A model generated the notes under the pieces. That model searched no databases and was not told where the DNA came from. It saw only the letters and a list, made by a program, of their open reading frames with translations. From positions 88,217-152,216 of the forward strand of contig JASANC010002978.1 in NCBI GenBank assembly GCA_030248135.1: DNA of 64,000 nucleotides. The letters are read 5' to 3'. Every line of letters begins with the position of its first letter. Position 1 is the first letter of the stretch. The position numbers were made by a program, and so were the translations under genes. This document shows, piece after piece, positions 21,843 through 33,556 of this stretch. Source of the DNA: Theristus sp. LFF4_11 (Eukaryota; Nematoda; Chromadorea; Monhysterida; Xyalidae).

Positions 21843-23700
21843 CTGAAGATAAACACGGCACAAATGTAGCATTTAACCATTGTGTTTCAGTTATGATTGC
21901 TTCAACGGAGAGACAAAAACAGTTTCATTGAGAATTATCATGCACACTGTGCATGTAGAAAAAAGAACTTGGGCAACTTTTACCAATTACCACAGATGAA
22001 GATGTCGGACAGAAGTCAGATAGTTTGGACATGCAAGTGCACGCACGAAAAAAAAACGAAAAAAAACTTTATACTTTGGCAGGTGGCGGGTGATTTTGAT
22101 TAAAAATCCCATTGGCCATGTAAAACCTACAATTGTATTTGTTCTAACAAACGAAACACGCAGTGAAGTGGCATGCACTTCGTTCGGTGACATGTGCGTG
22201 CTACCGTAGTCCAACATGGAGGCGGGATATGCGTGTTGATTGGTTGTGTACGAATACAGTACTGTTGACATAAACGTACATGTTTAGTTGGAGCGTCCTA
22301 ATTGGCACGTAATTGCTGTGAACAACACACACACGCTGAATATAAATGCTTGTAACAACCGGTAATAAACATGCTACCAATACATTTCCGTGTGCACAAA
22401 ACATACCAAGATAAACTGATAAGACGATTAATGAACAGAAATGCCTGCGGGATCATATGGCAAAACCCGAACATGAGCTTGAGCCAACGTGCCACTGTAA
22501 CTCGTAGTAAACTCAATCCTGGCCCTAAAAAACCGCAATTACCGTATCATTATTTCTTTCCAATTAACCAACGAACGAGCACATCACATTCGTGGACAAT
22601 TGTTGCGCTTGCGTAATAAAATTTGGACAAGAAGCCAGTATGAATTGTTCTTTTTGAGCAAACTGCTGCTGGAACAATCCATTCAACGTTTAATGAACGG
22701 TTCGATTTAACTGGTGCCTGTATTTTCTGCCCATTATCTTGTTACGTGAAGAGGACAAAATCTCTTTTGTGTTGGTAGCGTGTGTGAACAATAAAAGAAC
22801 GTTTTGTGAGGAAAGGGGTGGGGCAGAGGATGTAATGGGAGGGTCGTGCTGACGCCCAACAACAGACCCCCTGCCAAGCGCGTCAACCTCAACAACAACG
22901 GTGCTTTAAAGAATCCGCAGTCGTCTTAGATGTTCTCACATGTTATCACGTTTTGCTCAGTCTTTGTCCAACACCACTGCTGATCACATTTGGGACGACA
23001 GTTTGGACATACATTTTTTGTACATACAAGACACATCCACTCCACGGGTTATCCAGACGAAAATTAGTAACAAAACAAGCACACGCCAGACGTCCAATGA
23101 AAGGTGCAGGGCACGACAGCAAGGCTTTCAGTCTCTCTAATCACTGCAAGTGACCATTTGCACTTCATTTGCAATTTGATCAGCTCATTTATTAATGACC
23201 ATCGATCGCTTACAATGATACATGAGACGATTGCGTTGTAATTAGAGCACAGCACTTATTGAATAAATTAGCTTATTTATATCGGGATGTTTACTGGCAA
23301 ATTCAAATGTAGCACTGCATCACGGCTTATGTTTTTGTTGTGCATTGCATTTTAAAAATTATCAACATTTTGTGTTCCCACAACACAAGAACTGGAAGAA
23401 AACAACTCGTTTACATTTGATTTGACATTTAATTTCAGTAACCCACATGCTTTTTTTCATTGGGATTGCACGGTTTTGGTGCCATCCGATGCAGGTGAAT
23501 AACGTTCTGTGACAAGCGGCAATACACCACGCGCACAAACAGAAAAACAATGATAACGCTTTGAAAAGTGATAACAAATTATTGCATTGATAATAAACAT
23601 TACGTAAATTGTACTAAGAGCTGAATGCGAGTAGCAAAACCGAGTAGCAAAGCATAGTGTATTGCTTGAAATCGTTCTTTGTTGCAAAAAGCAATCACAA
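21843..23700. other. Intergenic between divergent bsh and F-BAR genes
   Basis: About 1.9 kb without a supportable gene. Frames are short and overlap on both strands. It would hold the 5' regulatory DNA of both genes; no motif is distinctive enough to call. Confidence 0.5.
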
Positions 23701-25842
23701 ATGGAACAGCATTTTCATGTAAGTTTGCGAAGCGCAGAACTCAACCTCTCCGTATCCGATTTAAAAAAAATTTGAGTTTTTTGCAGCCAACTGAAACAGA
23801 AGACAAGGAAACAGGTCAGGTGGAACGAATTGTGTCTCGATTGGAGCACGGACGCCAAATGTTGACAGCACTCAAGGAATGCATCAAAATGCGGTATGTT
23901 TTCAGTTTTTCAGTTTTGTTTCAAAATTAAAATAAGGGATTCGGTAATCAGTAAGCAGTCGAAAGTAACTTCAGACTTTTTCCAGTACACTCCAGTGATT
24001 TTGCATTGCATGTTGGTTGTTCACGATTGCCTTTTGATTTCAGGGCTTCTGCCGAGGAAAACTATGCAAAACAATTGAAGTCAGTCGCAAAACAAGTGTC
24101 ACTCATCACAACCGACGGGTAAGTTGGTTATGTACTGAAAAATATGTTTTCAATCTGAAAATCGTACGATTGCGAAGTCGTGAAGCAAGCAATTGTCTCA
24201 GTGTGATTTGTCTGCTACAGCACGTTCGGGGCAGCATGGTTGCAATTCTGCAGCGACGCGTCTGACGCAGCCGCAGTGGCTGTGCGCAAGGCTGAAGCGA
24301 TGTGTGATCTTCATTTGCAGCTTGTGCCATTCGTTGCTGAGCAATCGCACATTCGAAAAACGGTGCAACATTTGAAATTCAGCTGCATCTCAAAATCACT
24401 GCAAAACACCAGCTCAAGCTTCACCTCATTTAGACAATCGACGCGCTACTGAAGTCAACCAGCAAATTGGCCGAATCAGAGCGCCGATTGCAGAAGTGCA
24501 GCGAAACGCTGGATAAGGCAAAACTCGCAAAAGAGGGCTATCTGCAGGATTTGGCCGCAGTGAAACGGACAGCGGTGAAACTGAAGGATATTGAACGGGT
24601 GATGTCCCATTGTATAAAAAACGTGCACTGTACAGTTCTCAAACAGCATTTTGTGTTTTCACAGGCCCAAAAGAATGCAATCAAAGCAAGTAAACTTGTC
24701 ACTGAAGCACAAGAAACGCAACGAACCTTGTGGACAAACGTTCAATCGGCTAAAATCAGTTGGGCAGCATCGTTGCAAGCAACTAAACAGGCACGCTGAT
24801 ACAACTGCAGTTGCAACAACGTTTTGATGTTTTTGAATGTCGGACTGACATTTGTAAGAGATTGAAAGCTTTCAGCTGTTCAGCCTGCATGAGCGTGAAC
24901 GTCTGGAGCGACAACGTCAGGTGCTTTGGTTGGTGAGCAACATTGAGTCGGAGGTCACATGCAAGATCAATCAGGTGAGAACGCAGTATGCCCGGTTTGG
25001 TGCAACCTGAGGAACGAAGACTTGCGGCAGTGTTCATCAGGTTGCATCATGTCGTCGCACAGGCACGACAGGCACGCATCATGGAAGTTGCTTTTAACCA
25101 CAGTGGGTAGCCTGCTGGATACAGATGGACAGGTTATTGCAATTGAACGACATCAGATGCACGCGACGCAGCGTGACGTGTTGCTCCGGTGCGACATTGC
25201 GGGCGACATTGAGCAGGCTGCGACGAGCGCATACGTGCCGGCGATTGTGGTGCGCCAGCAGCAGCAGCACGAGCCCGATCGGCGCTCAATCCGCAGAAGC
25301 GTACTCTCGTGTTCGTTTGCACCTTTGGTGTCATCAGCGTTCAACCAAGCGCAGCTCTTGGCAAAATCAGGTTTTACATTCACGCATGCACAGTTCTCGG
25401 TGCATCTGATAAGCGAACGAACGACGTGCCGTGCGACTTGAGCTCACTGACGTCATCATCAGCGGTGCGCAGCCGCCAGGGCACGTTGACGTCTGACGAC
25501 ACCGCTGAGTGTTCGTCAGCAAGCGACTGGCCGTCCTCTGCTGGCCATCAACGCCGTGCACGCCCGCAACGCCAATGCTCATCGTACGACATTCTGCCGA
25601 AGCTTCACTCAGCGATCAGTTCGAACGCCAACAGGCGCAGTGCGGGGATGCTGCTGACGTACGAGTGTGAGCAAGCACACGGCCGTCTGCGCGAGTGTGA
25701 CTCGATCAGTGCCGTTGTGCAGCAACACGATCAGCCAGCGAATCACTGTGGCGCACTGCCACTGCCGGAGAAAAGCGACACGAACAACAACCACACACCG
25801 GACGATCCGGATTGGTCCAGCAACGCGAGTGCCGTCGTTTAA
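23701..25842 (+). CDS. F-BAR domain protein, PSTPIP-like, about 9 exons
   Basis: Exons supported by phase: 23701-23718, 23787-23893, 24044-24118, 24221-24362, 24434-24598, 24665-24790, 24876-24974, then 25172 to about 25300 and about 25394/25414-25842. The FCH part reads RLEHGRQMLTALKECIKMRA then SAEENYAKQLKSVAKQ, matching PSTPIP1/2 ([36 protein letters not shown]). The coiled-coil body has KLAESERRLQKCSETLDKAK, and the block ending LHERERLERQRQVLWLVSN matches PSTPIP LQEFDRLTILRNALWVHSN. F-BAR proteins dimerise and bend or sense membranes and link to actin. The C-terminal part is Ser/Asp-rich and low complexity; no SH3 domain is visible. Between exons 6 and 7 the only reading that restores alignment uses a GC-AG intron. 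The stretch 24975-25171 and the last intron are not resolved. It is about 430 residues long. Confidence 0.78.
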
Positions 25843-26303
25843 TTGAAACGTTTTTTAAATTTAATTTTGAAGTTTTACTGACTCACTGATGTGGACTGTA
25901 GTGCATGTGAACAGCACCTTATGCTTAAATATACAATTGTGCACATTGAACTTCCGTTTCCACACATTACACGAATCATATTGTGCATATAAACATGAAC
26001 ATAAAAGCATGTTTTCAATTGCACACATCAGTGATTTTATTATTTTGTTGTTTACCTTTCGACGCCTTCTGTAAAATGCAGAATGGTTCAATTTGCAAAA
26101 TAAATGAGTTGCAAAATTTTGGTCGCAAACTGTGTTGAATTATCAGCAATTAGTGTGTGGTTGTCCTAACAACGTTTTGATTCATGTCACGCTTGTGCTT
26201 ACGTGAGATTCGTCAGTTGGCTTTTTTGGAATTTATTACATTCACAATTTTGATAGTACACAGCTGCACTTTCAAGTGATTTTATAGTCGAAACCACCCA
26301 AAG

Positions 26304-28488
26304 ATGTTCAATTTTGGTTCCATCGCTTCAAGGGTAAAACATGCGGTTCAAAAAACAACGCATGTTCCATCGGCCTTTAAAAGTAAGTCTCTAAGTAAGA
26401 ACCAAACGTCTTTAAACGGCGTTTTATTTTATTTTAAAAACCAAAACTTACCAAAAGGCATTCATAAATAAATTTCATAAACATATAAGTACTAAACATA
26501 AATTTCAAGACATTCACCTGCCGTCGTTCCATGCGCCCAAGCTGCATCGGCCTCAGTTTCGCCGTCCGACAGCGAAGGAAATTCTGCGATTTCTCTTCTC
26601 TGAGGTCGGCCTAATACTGTTGATCACAGCTTACATTGTTGCCGGGGCGTTCTTGTTCCAGTGGCTGGAGCACCCAGCAGAGCTGCAGGCGTCTGCTGAA
26701 CTGCGCAAGATGGGAGAACAAATTGAGGTGAAATTTGATTTGCTGCAGTTTTATTCTTTGCATTGGTTTTAATTTTTAATTTTTCATCTTTGCATGAGTA
26801 CTGTCGATTCGTTTCTTTTGTTCAGTCAGCACGAACTCGACTGAAAGCGGCCGTGAAAAACGTGACAGCGTCAATCAACTGGACAACAGACGGCAGTGTT
26901 GCGGAACAAAACAGGCTAACAGTCGTTCGCAACAACACAATCGATCAGTATAAACTACTTCTGGATCAGTACCACAGCAAATTGGTATGTGTATATGTAA
27001 TTCGTCTGTAAATTGTGCATGTGTATAAATTGGTGTTTCTGAAACAACACAGACAACTCTTCGTACAGGCTGTTGCGATTGCTGCCGGTTACGATGGCAC
27101 GGTGCACGTGGAATCGTCGGAAAAGTATGGCTGGGAGCTCACATCGGCAATTTTATTCACGGCGTCTATTCTGACTACCATTGGTACGTTGAACACTTTT
27201 GGACTGAGTTGTTTGCTAAACGCGCTCTGCGGTTTTCCATTTGCAGGCTACGGCCACGTGGCTCCGAAATCTGACGACGCTCGTTTAGTGACGTTGATTT
27301 ATTCTGTGTTCGCCATTCCGCTGATGTCAATATTTTTGGCGAAAATCACAGCCGCTATCGCAGTGGCAGTGTCTTCGGTTTATGTCCGGTTAGCATGACG
27401 TCAAAAGAATAATGTTGAAAGCAAAGGAAAGCTATAGTGATGCGGGTGTTTGATGAGCCTGAAAGCACTGGTTTTATTGCAGCATCATCTGTAGACCATG
27501 CGCCAATCGTCGCCTTTACTCGCACGGATACAATCGTCTGGAGGACTATGAAAAACTCAAATTTCATGTACGAAGACCCGATGTTTAAGGGAAAATGTAA
27601 GAAGGTGCACTTTGTATTCCAAAAGAAGATTTCAATTGCAGCGAAAAGACAAACACGGCCGCCAACAGGACCTGAGCACTCATCTGCCCGGTTTGTTGTT
27701 GCTGTTGATTGCATGCGTGTACACGGTCGCGGGCACTGCTGCCTTCTATTACTGGATACCCGGCTGGTCGTTCGTGAACGCGTTGTATTGCTGGTCTGGC
27801 ACAGTTTCGCCACTCAACATGACATTCGCAGACTTATTGGCATATATGACTGATTTGATTGCCATTGACAGCGTGGTGACTCTGACGACCGTTGGCTTCG
27901 GCGATCTAGTGCCCGGCTACGAGCAACGCAACACAACGCCAGGTCGCTGGCTGCTTGCGTTCACGGCGCTGTACGTCATCGTTGGAATTGCAGTGCTTGC
28001 CACCGCCATCGCCATACTCATCGGTATTATCATCAAGGTTTGTCTGCAAGACATTTGGAAATTTTAAAATTTCCATCGTGGCTGAAGTCACGCTAACGAC
28101 AGCACTGTTGCAGCTTTTCAACAGCCGACCTCAACCAGATGCTGAGTCAGAGGTGGTCGTCACAAAACGAGACAAGAAACCAGACAGAGTGCACAAACCA
28201 AGGAAACATCGCAAATCGTCGCGTTCAAGTAGACGACGTCGCTCACGCAGCAAATCGGTGTCACCACTCCGGAAGCGCTCCAGGGCCAACAAGAAGAAAT
28301 CCCTGTCCGCGTCACCGTCGCCAAGCCGCCGGTCAAATGGCAAAGCGCTGAAATCAATTCTGAAGCGTCCAAAAGCGTCGCACAGCAGCAGATCGCCACA
28401 AACGACGCCGACACCACCGCCAGAGGCAATTTATGGAGACAGGAACAGCCGACACAGCAGTGTCATGGCACCGCCGTCAGTCGCATGA
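26304..28488 (+). CDS. Two-pore-domain potassium channel (TWK/KCNK), 9 exons
   Basis: Exons 26304-26382, 26510-26727, 26826-26984, 27069-27183, 27247-27388, 27483-27567, 27642-27793, 27872-28037, 28114-28488; all phases agree, 496 residues. TM1 contains EVGLILLITAYIVAGAFLFQ followed by WLEHP. The extracellular cap carries NVT and NNT glycosylation sites. Pore 1 is TTIGYG, with a phase-1 intron inside the first glycine codon. Pore 2 is TLTTVGFGD after WSFVNALYC. TM4 is AVLATAIAILIGIIIK. Such channels set resting K+ leak in excitable cells. The cytoplasmic tail (last 125 residues) is rich in Arg/Ser and Lys. The start ATG follows a possible acceptor (ttttatag). It lies about 460 bp after the F-BAR gene in the same orientation. 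The subfamily cannot be assigned by eye. Confidence 0.92.
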
Positions 28489-28513
28489 TACACACGATAT
28501 TGCAAATTTACTT

Positions 28514-28693
28514 AGGTTCTGCGACTCAATGCGTTTGCAGACGCAGAAAACAAACTAGTTTTAATCTTTGAATGGCAATCCAAAAGTGACCCAGCCCTAT
28601 TTATAGGGACTCGGATCACTTTTTACCAATTTTAAATTCCCGCGTCATGCATGAAATTGTTTACCCATCTTTGTGCGCATTGAGTCTCGTAAC
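28514..28693. mobile_element. Short inverted-repeat element after the K+ channel gene
   Basis: Ends GTTCTGCGACTCAATGCGTT and, inverted, CGTTACGAGACTCAATGCGC, of the same family as 17554-17979. 180 bp, starting 26 bp after the channel stop codon. Confidence 0.5.
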
Positions 28694-30307
28694 GAAAATT
28701 AAAGATGTTACAATCTACAATACAATAATGCTAACATGACAATGCAAAATGACTGCAAGATTTTCTGGAATCAGATATTTGGGACATGCAGTAATTTGAC
28801 CGTTTTTTGATATTTGTCACTTTTGTCAGCCATGTCAGCAACAGAATAAGATTAAAATAATTTAAAAAAATGTTTCACTCACGTTTGACGTTGATGGGGG
28901 TGTTATTAGGGTTGTTAAAAAACAAAAATCGTCATTTTTGTTTAAAAAAAATTTAAAAAAAAGTTTTTTTTTCAAAAATCAAAGTTGTGCTAAATCAACC
29001 AGGGAGTTCGAAGAACCACATTTGATGTGCAATCGCCTCGGCTAAAATCTTTTCTAAAATCCGCTTCAGATAAAACACGCTCGTTGTCGGACATTGCTAA
29101 AACGGACCTGATTCAATTCTTAATCCTAAAACCTAATCCTAAGCCTAACTTGATCCTAACCTAATCCTAACCTAAGCCAAGCCTTTTCAAGGAGTAAGAT
29201 GTAGAGATGTCAAAAAAAAATTTTCTATTTTTTTTAAAATTTTTTAAAATTTTTTTTTAAAATCAAAGTTGTTCAGAATTTTTCAGGGAGTCCGAATATC
29301 ACCATCTGAGGAGCCACCGACTTACCATATGACCCCCACTCATATGGGAGGAGGGTGAAAATTTCAGACTTGGTTTCGGCGACCCCATTTCCCACCGACG
29401 ACATCACGTCTCGTGTTTTGCCTCTCAATTCACCTCAAATAACACGGAAACAAGTTCAACAACAAACCGGTGTGATCATGCTGACGACACGAGGCGAAAC
29501 AGCAACGAGCAACCAACGAAGTTACGCTTGCAGTGGCAGACAGTGCAATTTCGACCTTTCGAGATCCTGAAAAACGATGCATAAATGTGAGTTCTCTGCT
29601 TCTATTTCACCTTAGCGGCATCGGAATTTGTTGAACTAGCCTTTGCGACGCTCAAGTACTTCAATGCGCGAGTCGAACATCACTCACCAAGGCTGAAAAC
29701 AGTCGATAAATCGATCCAGAATACCACCTGCAGCGTTGAAGACTAAAGCGCCATTCATGGAGGTTGAAGCGCGCTGAAGCGCGCTGACGCGCTTCACTTT
29801 GCTACACATTCACGAAGCAAAAAAACAGCGCGCTTCAGCGTGCGTCAGCGCGCTTCAGTTTTGGAGCACATGCGCATTCACGGACGCGCGCGCTGAAGCG
29901 CGCTGAAGCGCGCTGACCAGCTTCATCGTGAATGAAGAAATGAAGCTGCGTCAGCCGCTGCGGCTTTTTAGGTTTTTTGCCCATTCACGAACGCGCGCGC
30001 TGAAGCGCGCTGACGCGCGCTGAAGTGCGCTATCATGAATGATGAAATGAAGCTGCGTCAGCCGCTGCGGCATTTGATGTCCGGACATCAAATTTGTGTG
30101 TGCAAAATTGCTGATTGTTGCTGTCAGTGACAATCTTTTACAAATGTTGCAAGACTTTTTTGTTAAATCATTTAGTACTTTTCTGACAGATTCTGAACAG
30201 TATTGTATAGCGTAATTAGTCTCAAAATAAGTGTGACAGTGAGAATACGAATACTCAACAAAGCAGAAAAGTAGTGCAAGAAATTTATGTGAAATTTATG
30301 TGAACTG

Positions 30308-30690
30308 TACCCGTGCGACGGTGCGGGGTACTGATTTGCGCAGCCCTTGAAACCGGTGTGCAGTCCGCAAGAACAAGCTTTGCTAGCTTTGCTCCATTAC
30401 ACCGGCTGCCTTGCAAACTGCAAAAAGGGTTAAATTCATTGTGCATTCAAATGGTGCATAGTCCTCAAAATGGTGCACAGCCCTCAAAGTGGTGCACAGC
30501 CCTCAAAGTGGTGCACAGCCCTCAAAGTGGTGCACAGCCCTCAAAGTGGTGCACAGCCCTCAAAGTGGTGCACCGTGCACAGCCCTCAAACCGGTGTCGA
30601 AACAGTGCAGCCGCATAAATTTCTTGCGGCCTGCACGCACACCGGTTTTGAGGGCTGCGCACATCGGTACCCCACACCGTGATGTGAAAT
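30308..30690. repeat. Smaller foldback with 19-bp tandem repeats
   Basis: Inverted arms (CGGTGCGGGGTACTGAT ... and its diverged reverse) flank about six copies of a 19-bp unit, CCTCAAAGTGGTGCACAGC, at about 30467-30590. Open frames here only reflect the repeat. Confidence 0.65.
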
Positions 30691-30973
30691 AATTGTTTTC
30701 TTCAACTGCGGTTTGGCGTGAAACCTTTTTCCTTTTTTAGCCTTGCCACGGTGTAGAGCATTGCAAAAAAAGTTTCCTCAACGGCAGCACATGATTAGTG
30801 AATGTTGCACAAATCAAAAGATCAAAACATTCACTGAAACGGCAAAAACAACGAATCGAAGCGGTATATAGTGTGTACTAAACAGCACGCACGGAGACAA
30901 CACAGACAACAGCACAAAACGATAAAACTGAACGACATTTAATGAACAAACGCCTAGAGAGCTTCCCACCTGT

Positions 30974-31048
30974 CAACTACTATAGTGCAGTGGTAACATG
31001 TTGTGCCTGTCAGCACAGAGGCCAAAGTTCGAAACCCGTCTTAGCCCA
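30974..31048 (+). repeat. tRNA-Asp-like sequence (degenerate, SINE head or pseudogene)
   Basis: A-box-like TATAGTGCAGTGG, a loop CCTGTCAG with a GTC anticodon flanked by a pairable GTGC/GCAC stem, and a B box GTTCGAAAC at the expected distance resemble tRNA-Asp. The acceptor stem does not pair, so this is not a functional tRNA. It lies inside transposon-derived DNA. Confidence 0.45.
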
Positions 31049-32982
31049 GTTGTTTTTATCGTTTTTATCTGTTGGTTTCTTTCACAAACGCAGCACAATA
31101 AAACTTACTGTATTCCTCAATTAATTTAATTTTACCACAATTAAATTCATTCCCTTTTTTGGTCTGCATCTATCACAATTGAAAGCGCAGAAATTATGCA
31201 AATACGTTTCATTTTTCAGACAAGCCGCTGCGGCATTTGGGGTCCGGACATCAAAAGCCGCAGCGGCTGACGCAGCTTCATTTCTTCATTCATGATGAAG
31301 CTGGTCAGCGCGCTTCAGCGCGCTTCAGCGCGCGCGTTCGTGAATGGACAAAAAATCTAAAAAGCCGCAGCGGCTGACGCAGCTTCACTTCAGGCCGCTT
31401 CATCATTCATGATGAAGCGCGTCAGCGCGCTTCAGCGCGCTTCAGCGCGCGCGTTCGTGAATGGGCAAAAAACCTAAAAAGCCGCAGCGGCTGACGCAGC
31501 TTCATTTCTTCATTCATGATGAAGCTGGTCAGCGCACGTCAGCGCGCTTCAGCGCGCGCTTGCATGAATGGGCCTTAAGTGACAAGGTAAAGTCAAAGAA
31601 AATTTTTGTTGAACTTTCGAAAAATTATGCCAAAAACGGCATTTTCAGGGCACATTAAAGAAAAAATTTCAAAAATTTTTAATAAAAAAAATAAAAAAAT
31701 GCTCTTTTTTTACTTAAAAAAATAAAAAAAATTTTTTTTGACCGTTACATCTCTAGTAAGATGTCAGAACAATTGCGTTTTTAACAAGTTTTTGTTGAGG
31801 CCGGAGCGTGTGCACGCACGCGCGCTAGTGGATGATGAGCATGAGCATGCGGATGCGAGGTGCGCATGCGTTTTAAAAAAGAAGCGCCAGGAATCGCCTC
31901 CCGTATGACTCCCGTATGGCGGAACTTTCCAGATTTTGTTTGGGTGACCTCATTTACCCCTTTTCCAAACCGTTACCATACCTCTTCTTGTGTTTTGACC
32001 CCCATAACGTCACTAATTGTCCCCAGCCCAAGTGAAAATACACATACCGGCTTGAAATTCGATCAATTCTGATGATGTGTCGCGACGGCAGTACACGAAA
32101 CAGCAACCAAACAACGTAACGCTTGCAAACGGAGCAGCTCAGACGCTCAAATTTAAATTGCGAGGCGAATCGTCACCTTATCTGCATCGGAAATGGTAAG
32201 CCAACCTTTGGGACGCTTAAAAACTTCATCGCAGATGTTGTTGAAGCCTGAAATCAGTCGGTAAAACGGTCCAAAATGGCCTGCTGACGGTTTTACGAGG
32301 TAATATCAAAGAAAATTTTTGTTAAACTTTCGAAAAACTGTGCCAAAATTGAGGTTTTCAGAGCGGTTGGCCTACATAAGTCACAAAATATATAGGGCGT
32401 TAATTAAAGTTAACTTCACGCTCTGTACTGGTTTCTTCTTTGTCCACTTTGCGTGGTATCATTGCGGCCCGCAAAACTTCGGCCCGAAGAGTTGCGGATC
32501 GTACGATTCCGATCAGAATATTTCCGCCCCGGACGATTCCACCCCGGACAATTGCGGCCCGGCGAATGTTCCCCAGAACGACCAATATACTGTTGGGAGT
32601 TGGGAAGATTGATTTTTTCGCATTCCGCAATCAATTAACGCAATCGCAGATATAAAAAAGATTGCAAAATGAAACTTCAGCCAAATTTATTCCCAAAACT
32701 AAGTAAAGTTGTTGTAGGCCTCCTAAGCCAAGCCTTTTATATAAAGGCTCTTCGGAAACCTGAGATTTTAACAAGTGTTGTGCCGTGGTTTGGTTGTGGT
32801 CATTTTTTTGATTCATCAAAATGGTACAAGTGGTTTACTATTGCTCGTGCTAAAGAAACATTTGCCGAGCCGGAATCGTCCGGGGCGCTGTTCTCATGAA
32901 ATGAAATTTTGTGAAAAATGTGAAAATGAAAAATGAAAAACCCCCCATGAAATTTTGTCTGGCGGAGACCCCGGCAAATGTA

Positions 32983-33225
32983 CTTTTGCGGCCCAAGAGA
33001 TTGCGGCCTGGACGATTGCGGCCGAAGCGTAGCGGCCTGAAGGATTGCGGCCTGGACGATTGCGGCCGAAGCATAGCGGCCTGGACGATAGCGGCCTGGA
33101 CGATAGCGGCCCGGACGATAGCGGCCTGGGACGATAGCGGCCTGGGACGATAGCGGCCCGGGACGATTGCGGCCTGGGACGATTGCGGCCCGGGACGATT
33201 GCGGCCTGGGACGATTGCGGCCCAC
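32983..33225. repeat. GC-rich minisatellite arm (family VI), left
   Basis: About 15 degenerate copies of a 15-17 bp unit, GCGGCCTGGACGATA/GCGGCCTGGGACGATT. The same unit recurs in opposite orientation at 34570-34795, so the two arrays form inverted arms about 1.35 kb apart. Confidence 0.75.
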
Positions 33226-33556
33226 AAAGTTTTTATGCTTTGTCACCTTTCCAGGTCAATTTCTATCTATCTAGAAAATTTGCTCCAGCCATCTATATCG
33301 CCCCCCCCCCAGCCCAACACCCCTGCTCTGGAACAACAATGGTTTAAACCATCGTCGTCGTCGTGTCTGCTGCGTTTGCGTCGAATCGATCGTTGATATT
33401 TGCGCCAATATTTGCGCCGCTGTTAGCAATAAAAAAATTGAATTGAATAGAAATTGAATTGAATTGAATTGAAATGAATTGTTGTTGTTTGAATCCTTAT
33501 GTTTGAAAATCCAAGATTCTGGAGGTTTGATTTGAAACAAATGCTGGGTGTGGGGT

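Larger units (their letters stand above)
29750..31575. mobile_element. Foldback element with GCGC-rich repeat arms (family IX)
   Basis: Both ends show CCATTCATG followed by reiterated GCGCTGAAGCGCGCTGACGC, with arms of about 320-370 bp in opposite orientation. Each arm is a set of imperfect repeats of a 70-100 bp unit (cattcacgaacgcgcgcgc ... gctgcgtcagccgctgcgg). No coding sequence is seen. It encloses a second foldback (30308-30690) and the tRNA-Asp-like sequence. Confidence 0.65.
29202..31755. mobile_element. hAT-like family VIII element
   Basis: Termini TAGAGATGT and ACATCTCTA, perfect 8-bp duplication GTAAGATG (29194-29201, 31756-31763). Its interior shows diverged similarity to family I (AGGGAGTCCGAA, TTGTTGAACTTTCGAAAAAT). 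It contains the GC-rich foldback at about 29750-31575. Confidence 0.75.
28907..32365. mobile_element. hAT-like family I copy, split by a large nested insertion
   Basis: The left end TAGGGTTGTTAAAA is at 28907. Family I sequence runs to 29039, resumes at 31892 and continues to about 32365, where family VI-type sequence begins. The interruption (29040-31891) is flanked by a 9-bp duplication AATCGCCTC, which suggests a Mutator-like rather than hAT insertion (family VII). Confidence 0.6.

Noticed and set aside
29881..30070. CRISPR-like regular repeats
   Set aside because: The GCGC units are degenerate, inverted and without unique spacers; the genome is eukaryotic.
30313..30692. Frames with repeated HSPQSGAQPSKWCTALKV-like units
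   Set aside because: These merely translate the 19-bp tandem repeat in all three frames.
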